Positions 45,336 through 56,114 of a stretch of 64,000 nt of DNA are shown piece by piece (position 1 is the first letter of the stretch; every line of letters begins with the position of its first letter). Location of the stretch: NCBI GenBank assembly GCA_963989385.1, contig OZ022503.1, positions 87,455,138-87,519,137 of the forward strand. The letters are read 5' to 3'. The notes beneath the pieces were generated by a model. The model had not been told where the DNA came from. It searched no databases and worked only from the letters and a program-made list of their open reading frames with translations. The DNA comes from Ctena decussata (Eukaryota > Mollusca > Bivalvia > Lucinida > Lucinidae). Made by a program: the position numbers and the translations under genes.

Positions 45336-45774
45336 CTTCTATACATGCTTCAGATCATCTAATTCTGATCCCTAACGTTTTTGCCCAGTATAAATAAAAT
45401 GCAAATATATGTGTCTATTTCAAAAGTCATTGATTTGAGGCATGTTTCTGAGTACTAGTTTGATTGCTACACAGCCACAATCCAACAAAGGATTGGGGGA
45501 GCCAAAACGGTTCAGAATTGGCTGCTAACAGTGTTGAAGTCTAAGATTTTTATTACTATTTTGTCGTTTGCTTATCAATTTTTCAGGACAAATTGCAAAA
45601 AAAATGCCGCTAGTCAAGATCTCAATTCCATTCAATTAATGAACTGGTTCCTGGGGATAGAAACGGTATTCAATTATACTCGGAACTGATGGTGAAGCTG
45701 AATTGTTTCTGGTGATGAAGAATGTGATATCAGTCTTATCCATCTCAAGCATTTACAGTATATACCCTTAGAGC
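45336..45774. other. no gene recognised
   Basis: No exon or shared repeat seen in this stretch. Confidence 0.4.
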
Positions 45775-45915
45775 GACAAAAAGCAGACGACAAAATTTAC
45801 GTCTGCAAAATTTCACACAAAACATGTTTCATCCTTTTTCTCAAATTGAGAATTCAAAGAGTAGAGAGCAAAGGAGGAGCTGCCTCATCTGAATCTACGC
45901 TGTTTCGGAATTCGA
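45775..45915. repeat. repeat G, copy 2 (partial)
   Basis: ACGACAAAATTTACGTCTGC, ATGTTTCATCC, AGAGTAGAGAGCAAAGGAGG and CCTCATCTGAATCTACGCTG align in order with 26590-26760. Confidence 0.5.
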
Positions 45916-45927
45916 CTACATGTATAT

Positions 45928-46163
45928 GAGCCGCGACACGACAAAACCAATAATGTGGTTGTGCGCCCAGCGCAGACTCAGATCAGCCTGGGCATCCGCC
46001 CAGGCTGATCAGAGTCTTCGCTGTCCGCATGGTGGTAGGTTAGACCCTTAGCTACCCTTTGAGCACTTAAAAATGAGTCTGACCAAACTGGGCAAATGCC
46101 CCGGATGATCTGAGTCTGCGCTGGGCGCCCAACCACATTGTTGGTTTTGTCGTGTCGCGGCTC
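45928..46163 (+). mobile_element. fold-back MITE family A, copy 13
   Basis: Full-length, core forward, with a perfect 4-bp target-site duplication ATAT (45924-45927 and 46164-46167). Confidence 0.92.
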
Positions 46164-46627
46164 ATATAATTTTTAGCGCTTTAAGTGAAGTAGTTTTCCT
46201 TTGTTTAGTCAGCAGCTAAGGGTTGCATGCAGGTAGAGCTTGCCTTTATCAGATTGCTGTTTATGATCAATCTATTCTGGGTCTACATCGTTTTTGCATA
46301 CAAATGATCAGGGTATTTCAAGTCAAAGCTAAACACATAAATTATATAGACATATACATGTATATTGCCACGTTTTTTCCGCCGGTTTTACAAAGGGATT
46401 CAACGTATGTGACTTCCATTTTAGCCTTTCCAAAGTAGGTCTAAAGTTAACTGCAGGTACGAAGGAAGGTTAAAATAAAAATGACAAAGTTACTTCTCCT
46501 ACAGGCGACTAGTGAAAGGTGGAACATAGTGAAAGGAAAATCCAGAGGTCTAGGAATAACTTAATTTATATTAAACTTCCTGAAACAGATCAAATTACAT
46601 TTCGGTTAAGCCATTGTAATTCAGACA

Positions 46628-46750
46628 ACAAACATTGCAGACTCAGATCAGACTGCTAACAAACATTGCAGGCTCAGATCAGACTGCTAACAAACATTGC
46701 AGGCTCAGATCAGACTGCTAACAAACATTGCAGGCTCAGATCAGACTGCT
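46628..46750 (+). repeat. 31-bp minisatellite, four units
   Basis: CATTGCAG recurs at 46633, 46664, 46695 and 46726. The unit core CAGGCTCAGATCAGACTGCT resembles the arm of MITE family A (GACTCAGATCAGCCTGGG), so the array may have grown from a MITE fragment. Confidence 0.9.
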
Positions 46751-46877
46751 TCCAAAGGAGCAACCTGATGAAAGTCTAGACTGTTTTCCATTCTATTTGC
46801 ATCATTTAGACGCGCTAAGGCTTTTTATCATATGACATCGCATCTGAGAGTGTAATAAAGCCGTGCATTAAAATCAA

Positions 46878-46895
46878 TAATCCACTAGTGGATTA
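46878..46895. repeat. perfect 18-bp palindrome
   Basis: TAATCCACTAGTGGATTA. Confidence 0.85.
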
Positions 46896-47037
46896 AATAT
46901 GCAAATTACGTCGTAGCGTTATGCGTTATCGTCCATAAAAACGTCGCTTTTTCTAATGGGGAAATCATGACGTTTCGGTGCAAAATTTGCTAATAAAATG
47001 CGCTTTTAGCGTCATATGATAAATATAATCTTGCATT

Positions 47038-47160
47038 AGTGCTCCTGTATTATTGAATTTATTAAACTCGTTGGGGAAAAACGATAAGATGCTCGGCAAA
47101 GCCTCGCATCTTATCTTTTTCCCCAACTCGTTTAATATATTCAATAATACATGAGCACTC
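47038..47160. mobile_element. long near-perfect hairpin (fold-back element)
   Basis: Arms of about 55 bases (GTGCTCCTGTATTATTGAAT to GGGGAAAAACGATAAGATGC, and its reverse complement to ATGAGCAC) surround a 13-base loop, TCGGCAAAGCCTC (47093-47105). The minus-strand frame at 46965-47294 runs through it and is not supported as a gene. Confidence 0.8.
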
Positions 47161-48044
47161 GTGTAAGATCCTCTATGTAAAAGCAAACTGTTCCCCTTTT
47201 TAGGATAGTTAGAGTAATGATGGACAATCCGGGTAACGGCACCAATTCGCTTTTTTATTTTATTTGATATGTAGCTTTGAAAAAACTGTGCCAATTTAAT
47301 TGACTCATACGAAGAGACTAATGCATTTCATTTAAAGAATGAATAGCAGAAACTCGGATACAATGTAAGTATGCATGACTGTTCGCTACCACCACAGAAT
47401 TCCCCAGGAACCATGAATAAGCGGTCCCAATACTGGAGACTTTGATCAGACCTCGATTATGCGCGGGTTTATCTTATCCACAGTCTCACGAATGACATGA
47501 CTTTTTTTGTTATTATTAAACGCAATCGGAAGAAAAGTGCGGCAAACTTTGAAACTTGAAACGAAATTGATTGGAATGGAATGGAATGAATAGCATAGTC
47601 TACAGTTCATTTTAATGATTTCCTTATGGAGCCTCGGTTGCACTCTTACATGTACAGGAGGCAAGTCGAAAAAATTCTTTTCTGCAAAAGATAACGCCAA
47701 AACTCAAAAGAATAAAGTGAAGAGCATTGTCCCCACCAGTCCAATCCCTTTCAGTCCAATCCAGTTTTATTCAGTGCTTTAAATTATGCTGAAATAAAAG
47801 ACAATATTCAGAGGGTGCGGGGAGGGGTTTATTGAATTTGAAAAAGTTCCATAAAATTGAGAGAGAAACCCAGCTGATGGGTATTCAAAGTTTCTTTTCT
47901 TTTATATTTCCTGAACGTCCTTGACTAAATATTATTTGTAGTCAGCTGCTTCTTTTCATGCAGTAGCCATACTGGTTGTAGATCCGACTTATTTTTCCAC
48001 CTTCCCTGTCGTGCGTAAGAGATCGTTAAAATATATGCTTAATT
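47161..48044. other. no gene recognised
   Basis: Includes GGAATGGAATGGAATG (about 47573-47588) and no supported exon. Confidence 0.4.
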
Positions 48045-48279
48045 GAGTCGCGACATGAGAAAACCAACAAAGTGGTTGTGCTCCCAGCGAAGACTCAGAT
48101 CAGCCTTGGCATCCGCTCAGTCTGATCAGCCTCTTCGCTAAGCGCTTAAATGGTAGTTAAGGTCTGATCTACCGCCATGCGAACAACGTAGACTCTGATC
48201 AGACTGGGCGGATGCCCAAGCTGATCAGAGTCTCCGCTGGGCGCCCAACCACTTTGTTGGTTTTGTCGTATCGCGGCTT
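48045..48279 (-). mobile_element. fold-back MITE family A, copy 14
   Basis: Full-length, core reversed, with a perfect 4-bp target-site duplication AATT (48041-48044 and 48280-48283). Confidence 0.9.
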
Positions 48280-48579
48280 AATTGACAAAATAGATGAGAA
48301 GGAATAGTTAAGAATCAAGACAATTTATTTTCACAGTCTGCTCTAACACTTAGTGGGAACGTAAAATAAAATCGAAATAGTACACGCTTATAGCCAAGAG
48401 TCAGCTCTTTCCCAGCAGATAGGAAAGTCGACAAACTTTACCAAGTATGTTCAAATGGTAGCCTCAGAGTCTGAAATAGTCCCGCCATAGTGGGTCCGGG
48501 GCTCCTCACAGAAATTTATAGGGAGAATAAGTCCTGTCTTTGGCTGCATAAGTTGTGCTGGCAAAGTCCATCCCTGTCT

Positions 48580-49330
48580 GCTCACTAATATTGTCTTCCC
48601 TCCTCTTCTTCTATCTACCGCTTCCTCTCTTTACTTGCACTGTGCCCTGTAGAAACGTCTTTACTAAGCCAGGCGACATTAAGATGTGGCCAAACTACTT
48701 CGGTTTGCGTTTCTTGACCACGGTCAGGAATTCATACTCAAATTGCTGCTTGGATCTTTCTGCGAACTTACGCATTAGTTCCGTGGTCCTTATACGACAT
48801 GTTCAGTAGCCTTCGGTAGCATCACATCTCAAAGGCATGCTTTCATTTCTCTAACTCTCAAGGCCTATGACTCACAGGCATACAAGAACATTGATATGAC
48901 AAGAGAGTGCATCACTTTCACCTTTGAACCAAACGGTATGTTGTTATCTCTCCATATTGGAATCAGCTTTGTCAAAAGAACCTTCGGTTTTGAGCCATCA
49001 GCTGAGACAATTGCTCCAATGTATTTGAAGCTTGTTACCATTCCCAGATCCTGTCATTTTACTTTGATCTTTCTCTGGATGCCATTGGCGCTGTATGTCA
49101 TCAGTTTGGTCTTCTCAGCACTTATATCCATGTATACCTTGTGCAGATTTTTCCGAGACTGTCAACTAGGGCTTCTCTAGTTCCTGCTCTTCCTCAGCTG
49201 GAGCGTCTGTGTCATCGGCAAACCGCAGATTGGTAATATTTCTGCCGCCTCTGCTAACCTTCCCGCCATGTTCTCCCAGAGCATCAGACATGATCCAGTC
49301 AAGAAAAATAGCCATCAGAGAAGATGGCAA
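48580..49330 (-). pseudogene. RTE-like LINE fragment: RT active site to C-terminus
   Basis: Minus-strand reading from about 49310: IFLDWIMSDALGEHGGKV, then NITNLRFADDTDAPAEEEQE with the RT catalytic FADD box, then DISAEKTKLMTYSANGIQRK, TSFKYIGAIVSADGSKP and the C-terminal part also found at 34640. Intron-less, with stops and frameshifts. The order and wording fit RTE-clade elements. The plus-strand frames listed in the same place are shadows. Confidence 0.75.
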
Positions 49331-49659
49331 ATCCCCGACCAAAGGCCCCTTGCGCTTTGGTAAAAAGGGTGCACTTCAAAACACATATAAGTAATATATT
49401 GTCATTCTTTTATGCTTTTGGTTGACATTATCTGTTTAACAGATGCATGATTATCTAACACTCAGACCAAAACAGTATGGCAGACCGCTAAACAGAATAA
49501 AATCTCATACAGCCACCATGTACACAATGTATAGCATATGATACACTCAACATTTCAAAATGTGTGAATAACTTCTAAAATACAAGCCCTACAAATCTTA
49601 TTTTGAGCTCGCTAGTAAGTGAATTTGAACAAAGAATCCAAATCAGGAAGACAAAAATA

Positions 49660-51120
49660 TGGGGGCAGGGGGGGGGGGGGGGTACGGAGGGGTCACAGAG
49701 AGTTAGGAGTATGATAAAATATCATGGCATGATCATCAATATTCTAAAAGTTACAAGGGTATTAAAATTGTGGAGCAAGCCAGGGTTATACAGATATAAA
49801 GCAGAGACAGCTAACTGCAGCTCAAACTTCCAAATGGAAATAACTTGGACAGTATGGAAGAACGAGTTAGCATTCATGTATCAGACAAATTTTCATGACC
49901 TGTTCTGCAAATTTGTGAAGATCATAAAAATATTTCAAAAGGTATTCAAGTTATGGAGCAAACACAAAATCACACCTAAAACCATCAAGGAGAATAACTA
50001 AAAAAATAAGAAAACAAGAATTGTCTTCTTATTCGCAACAAATTGTTATCACCTGTTCTACATATCTTTGAAGTATCATGAAAAAATTACAAAAAGTATT
50101 CAAATTATAGACCGGACACGAAATCACACCTAAAACCATCAAGAGGAAATAACTCAAAATGTAAGAAAGCAAGAGTTGTCATTCTTGTTCGAGGCATATC
50201 ATCATGACATGTTCCACATATTTGTGAAGTATCATGAAAATATTTCAAAGGGTATTCAAATTATACAGCGGACACGAAATCACACCAAAAACTATCAAGG
50301 GGAAATAACTCACACAGTAAGAAAGCAAGAGTTGTCATTCTTGTTCGCGACACGTTGTCAGGACCTGGTCTACATATCTTTGAAGTATCATGAAGATATT
50401 TCAAAAGGTATTCAAGTTACAGAGCGGACACGAAATCACACCTTAAACCATCAATGGAAAATAACTAAAAACAGTAAGAAAGCAAGAGTTGTCATTCTAG
50501 TTCGCGACACATCGTCATGACCTGTTCTACATATATATGAAGTATCATGAAAATATTTCAAAAGGTATTCAAGGTATAGAGCGGACACGATATCACACCA
50601 AAAACCATCAAGGGGAAATAACTCAAAAAGTAAGAAAGCAAGAGGTGTCATTCTTGTTCGCGACACATCGTCAAGACCTGTTCTACATATTGTGAAGTAT
50701 CATGAAAATATTTCAAAAGGTGTTGAAATTATAGAGCGGACACGAAATCACACCAAAAACTATCAAGGGGAAATAACTGAAAAAGTAAGAAAGCAAGAGT
50801 TGTCATTCTTGTTCGCGACACATCGCCATGACTTGTTCATCATATCTGTAAAGTATCATGAAAAGATTTCAAAGGGTATTCATAATACAGAGCGGACACA
50901 AATCTGCCAAAAATCACCAAAGGGAGATAACTCAAAAGTACTATAACAAGAGCTACCATATTTGTACGCTACACATCGTCATGACCTGTTCTACATAACT
51001 GTGAAGTTTCATGAAAATTGTCCAAAGGGTATTCAAGATATAGAGCGGACAAGAGAACGTTTACGGACGGACGTACGCCAGGTTCATCGCTATATCCCCC
51101 GACTTTTTGGTCGGGGGATA
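49660..51120 (+). mobile_element. array-bearing element with terminal hairpin
   Basis: About eight or nine units of about 155 bp (GAAATAACTCAAAAAGTAAG, GTTGTCATTCTTGTTCGCGA, GAAGTATCATGAAAATATTT and GAGCGGACACGAAATCACAC each recur) from about 49720 to 51060. A GGACGGACGTACG tract (51064-51076) follows, then a perfect 11-bp hairpin, TATCCCCCGAC-TTTTTG-GTCGGGGGATA (51093-51120). A poly-G run lies at 49668-49682. The plan is the same as in the elements at 916 and 42457. Several frames of 66-132 codons run through the units by chance of period. Confidence 0.75.
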
Positions 51121-51184
51121 AAAATGTTGAAGATAGTGGGTGGTGTTGAGACTTTCAACTAGTACTTCTAGTTCCCGCAGCATC

Positions 51185-51405
51185 AATGTTATCGGCAAAC
51201 CGCAGATTGGTATTCGTTCTTCCGCCTATGACTATCTTTTCATTCAGAGCACCAGACATAATCCTTTTGAGAAAAATGCTGAAGAAGGTAGGTGCAAGAA
51301 GGCATCCTCGTCTTACTCCAACTGTTGTTCTGAACCATTCTCATTTCATCTCTTTCAATCTCTTTCGAGCATGATTAATGAAACTGATTTTAAAACCCTT
51401 GTAAA
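51185..51405 (-). pseudogene. RTE-like LINE fragment: RT palm
   Basis: Minus-strand reading gives a WFRTT-like start, VGVRQGCL, FFSIFLKRIMSGALNEKI and NTNLRFADNID; the catalytic FADD is FADN. It overlaps the segment at 49190-49310 in content, so the two are separate copies. It abuts the hairpin end of the array element. Confidence 0.65.
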
Positions 51406-51420
51406 ATGACCCCCACCCCA

Positions 51421-51470
51421 AACCCCCCCCCCCCCCCAAAAAAAAAAAAAAATAAAAAATAAAAAATAAA
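51421..51470. repeat. poly-C / poly-A junction
   Basis: About 15 C followed by about 15 A and AAAAATAAAAAATAAA. Confidence 0.9.
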
Positions 51471-52237
51471 TCACTTATACGGAAATAGCTGCCTTGTTTA
51501 CAAACATCTTAACTCGGACCTAACTTTGGACATATCCTAGAATGCAACAAACGATGTACCGGTAGCTCAAACTAAAACAGGAGTTCAATTAACAGTAGTA
51601 GCTTTCTACCTCAGCTAAGCCACAAAGACCACAAAATGTACTGACTAACCCAGTGGGTAGCTACCACGATGTATCCACTCATCGGAGATAACCAGACGCG
51701 GGCAGCACGGCACTTTCTGGTCTTTTTTCGAGCATGTAAAGATCACCTAATTACCAAGCAGTCAGAATTACCAGTTGGGCCAAATATTTAAACCTGGTAA
51801 GCTACATAACGATCCCACAAGGGCGTGGCATGGTAGCTATTCGTACTCCCTGTTGATCCCTCTCTTCCACAGTTAGTCTTTATGTTGTTTGTCACGTCGT
51901 GCGTTAAGGTAAGCAACCTCCCGATGCCCGAAGGGCATGGTACAGTGCTTTACTGACTCCGTCCTAAAATTAACGCTTTCATGGTAATGCAGCAGACTGT
52001 TTTTCACTGACTGATCGGTTAATACCTTGTAACGATGGCCCCAACGCCCCCTCCCCCGCCCTGCACATCAGCGGAACGTCCCCATGGCCACAGTACGTGG
52101 CACCGTGCGTCCGTTCTTGCTATTGGCTAGAAGCAGCAGGAATCATCATAGGCTCTCCTTCCTGGAACGGACTTTGCTAAGCCCACAACGTATACAATCT
52201 TCGCCGCCACGTGTCTGGCTTGCCACGTGGCGTTGAC
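51471..52237. other. no gene recognised
   Basis: GC-richer than average. CCCCATGGCCACAGTACG (about 52080) is echoed by ATCCATGGCCGCAGTACG (about 52629), a diverged direct repeat. Confidence 0.4.
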
Positions 52238-52260
52238 CCCCCCCCCCCCCCCCCCCCCCT
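52238..52260. repeat. poly-C tract
   Basis: 23 bases, C only, then CTCCTCCTCC. Confidence 0.9.
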
Positions 52261-52502
52261 CCTCCTCCACCCCTACCTTCCTCAAACAAAGCGTGGATGT
52301 ATTTTCTTCCGATTTCCGCTAGATCTACAGAATCTTTATGTTGTTGTTTCCATTCTTGAAACGATGTTTCCCAGGAGGCTCTGTAGAACGTATCTATAGT
52401 TGCACACGTTTTCCATAGCAGAATCTTGTTGTTCTTGTTTCGGTTCTCGTAACGATGTCCCGCAGGAGGCGCAGCGGCAAATAATTACAGAATCTTCGCT
52501 TA

Positions 52503-52562
52503 CCACTATATAAATATCAATCCAGGAGCGAAAATTACTGGATTGATATTTATACAGTAGTG
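52503..52562. repeat. 24-bp-arm hairpin
   Basis: CCACTATATAAATATCAATC continuing to CAG pairs with CTGGATTGATATTTATACAG continuing to TAGTG, with a loop of about 12 bases (GAGCGAAAATTA) and one mismatch. Confidence 0.85.
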
Positions 52563-53690
52563 ATTAATCGTCGTGTTATATTTCATTTCTCGTACCTATG
52601 CCCCAATCCCTGTATCTCTGAGGAACGTATCCATGGCCGCAGTACGGGGTACCGTTAGTCCGTCCGTATTTAATCTTCACCCACCCATCAGGTTTTTACC
52701 ATTACCAGGATCCAAAGGCACGTGGACGCAACGCCATTTATCTTCGCTGCTAGATTGATGTTTATATATTACATTCTTAGCAAAGAAATACGGATCTTTA
52801 AACCCCCCTCGGTTTATAAATCCCATACGTTCAATGGGACAATTAATAAACTCTATATAGCGGTGATGAGGATATCATCGGCCTTGAGCAATCAAAATTC
52901 GTGTATGACCCATTCATAAGGCCAAGTCTATTTATTTATAAGTATTAAGAAAACAATAAGTGAATAGCTAGGTCAGGTTGTAAATATACTTAAAATGTCA
53001 TAAAACGTGCAAAATGCTAATTAAAGACTTAAAATAGGAATTAAAATTAAGACTATTATAGCCCCTGGTACATGTACTATATTTTAACGCTATCAAAAGC
53101 CGAATGATCAATTTTGAGTCAGCTCTTTTATTTCCGTGCAAGGTAATCTTTGCACTTGCTTTTTTTATCGATGCTAAACTCTAAAATTATCATTACCATT
53201 GCAAGTATCACATTGCAAGTTTTCAACTGGTAGCTCCAGGGTCAAAATGCTTGATAACCTGAGGACATTCTTTGGAATGTCTTAGTGAGCGATATGGCTC
53301 AGATGGGCGTCTTTTTTCTTTTTTCAATTATCCTTTTTTCTTTTCATGTTTCTCTCTCAGTGCAAAATGGCCGTTGCACAGATAAGACACTAGAAACTGA
53401 GTAATTTATCCATTGACGCAATATTCAGCGGCGATTCTGTCTGTTGTCTGACGTCGAGGGTGCCATTTAGTTGAGTATATCTCTGTTTATGTGAACCAAA
53501 TCGCCGTGATGACACAAAACTATAGCGTACTTTATGTCCTCTGCCACAATACATTTTTCTGAATTACGCCCTAGAGTATTGTAGTGTAGCTTGATGTCTT
53601 TTACCAGGCAATCAGCTTCATTCTGCTACAGTGTAAGAGCCAGTGAACTATACTGTCCACAAAAAGTAAGGATATTGAGGTATTAAAATG
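52563..53690. other. no gene recognised
   Basis: Short frames without domains; no clear repeats. Confidence 0.4.
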
Positions 53691-53699
53691 TATAAATTG

Positions 53700-56114
53700 G
53701 AGAAAATATCAAATCAATCGGAAACGGCAAGTGTCAGACTAATATTTGATGAATTTTGCGGAAGAATGTATACCTAACCGATTAATTAACGTAAACTCTT
53801 CCGAACCGCTTTGGATTAACTTAGGCCTGCAACCCGACCGTAGGTATTCAGACAAGCAGAACCTACGGAGAAAACCGGAAGTCGACCTCACGGCACCTGA
53901 GTTAGGATTATCTCGACTCAGAAAACGGAAAAGAGCCTATAGAAAGGCTGAAAGAACTAGCTCAGCATCAGACTGGAGGAAATTTAAAACACTACGTAAT
54001 ACAGTCGTTCTAAATATTCGCGATTCTAGAAATAGTTTATTATGACAAAATTGCAGCAAATCTTACCTCTCAAACACTTTCTTCAAAGACCGGTGGTCTA
54101 CACTTAAAGTTTCATCGCTCCTAACTACAAAACATCCATTCCACCCCTTGGATTGAGTGATGATACATACATAGAAGAAAATGAACAAGGCAAACGTTCT
54201 TAATAGCTTTATTTAAAGCCACACAATAAAAAAAGAACAGCATGCCGTTATTCCTACCTGCAGCTACCCTAAATACACTACTAAGTAACATTGTATTGTC
54301 CCTATTAGAAGTTGAATCAGTTCTCAAAACTCTTCCTATCGGCAAAGCTTCTGGTCCTGATGGTCTGAGTAATCGTGTTCTTCGCGAATTATCTAAAGAG
54401 GTTTCAATGCCTTATTGCTCTCTCTTCATTCAGTCACTACGCATGGGTATTGTTCACTCTTCATATAAACGAACCAATGTTTGCCCTGTTCTTAAAACAG
54501 ATTACCCTTTTCAAGTTTCCAATTATCGACACATTTCATTGATCAAGTCGGAGGATAAAGTTTTTTAAAGGCTCGTATTTAAATACTTATTAACCACCTA
54601 CGTGACAACAATTTACATTCTTATTTACAAATCCGACTTTCTTCCTGGAGACTCAACCGTCAACCAGTTAACATTTCTCTGTCAAGCACTAGATTCTGGC
54701 AAAAAAGTACGGGCTGTTTTCTGTGACATCAGCAAAGCATTTTATCGTGTGTGGCATTTTGGCCTTGCTAAGCTTCAAGCAGCTGGTGTCTCAGGAAACG
54801 TCCATGCTTGGTTTTCGGAATACCTGTCTGACAGAATACAACGAGTTGTTCTCTCTGGCGCTGTTTCTGAATGGACTTACATCCGTGCTGGAGTTCCCCA
54901 GGGATCGATCTTAGGTCCTCTTCTGTTTTTACTGTTTATCAATGATATTGTAATTGACACTGGCTCGAATATTCGGCTAATTGCTGATGATACCAGTCTC
55001 TTTATTATTTTAGACGATCCTGTGACTGCAGCCGGTTGTTGGTAACATCTCAAATTGGCTTCAACATGGCTTGTTACTTTCAATCCTTCCAAAACTGAAA
55101 CTTTACTCATCTCTCGCAAGCTAAACAAACCTCTTCATTCACCCCTCTTTATGGAAAACCAACAGATATCCAAAGTTGATTCTCTCAAACATTTTTGTCT
55201 CTATTTTCTAAACTATTGCACTTGGCTTCAACACATAAACTATATTGCTGTTAAAGCATGGACTAGAATTATCATAATGCTAAAATTAAAATTCAAATTA
55301 GAAGGGAAATCTTTAGAACATATTCCCACGCATTTATTAGACCTTTACTAGAATATGGGGAAGTCATTTGGGATAATTGCTCACAATACGAGAAACATAA
55401 ACTTGATTAAATTCAGAATGAAGACGCTAGAATAGCAACAGGAACCACTAGACTTATTTCTATCACTACCTTTTGTCAGGAAATTGAATGGTACACGCTT
55501 GAAAGGCGATGAACAAATCATAAACTTACCTTGTTTTATGAAAAGACCCATAATCTAGCTCCTTTGTATCTATCTTCCTTAGTACCTCAGTCTGTCAGTA
55601 ATATTTCACGCTTTAATCTTAGAAATGCTAATAATCTACAAACAGTAGATGCAAGGACAACCCTATACTATAATTCTTTCCTACCACCAACTGTCAGAGT
55701 CTGGAATAACGTACATGACGAAGCGAAGCAAGCTGACTCTGTAAACACTTTTAGATGCTTTCTTAACAAAAATAAATCTCACATTTCGAAACATTTCTAC
55801 GCTGGGAGCAGGCTCAAATATTACATACTAGATTTAGGACTAATTGTAGCTCGCTTAACTAAGATCTTATCATGAAGAATATCTCTGATTCCCCTTTATG
55901 CCAGTGTGGCAGCGTAGAGAATGCTCAACATCATTCCTTATACTGCAGGTACTATCAGCTCCCACGAATCGAACACATGAATACAGTATCCCGGTATCAG
56001 ATTCCCTCGTTGTCTCTCCTTTTATCATGGTGGCAATGATTCGTTTTCTTTCGACACGAATACGGTTATATTAAACGGGTACATAAATTCATTTTGGATT
56101 CAAAGCGTACGTAA
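53700..56114 (+). pseudogene. non-LTR retrotransposon, copy 1 (5'-truncated, decayed)
   Basis: Plus-strand LINE ORF2 without its endonuclease. In order: a linker with RKRKRAYRKAERTSSASDW (about 53918-53976), the RT start (LPIGKASGPDGLSNRVL, about 54328-54378), motif A as AVFCDISKAFYRVWH (family AFD is AFY here), motif B as AGVPQGSILGPLLF, motif C as LIADDTS (family FADD), the thumb, and a Cys-rich end (CQCGSVENAQHHSLYC, about 55892-55940). Stops or shifts occur near 54046, 54200, 54568, 55045, 55351 and 55510. The copy ends with SKRT and a stop near 56114, matching the SKRF end of copy 2. It is not functional. Confidence 0.85.

Noticed and set aside
46965..47294. 109-codon minus-strand frame
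   Set aside because: It crosses both arms of a long hairpin; no homology recognised.
49603..51162. Series of 66-132-codon frames
   Set aside because: They lie in a tandem array and repeat with its 155-bp period; a product of the repeat, not genes.
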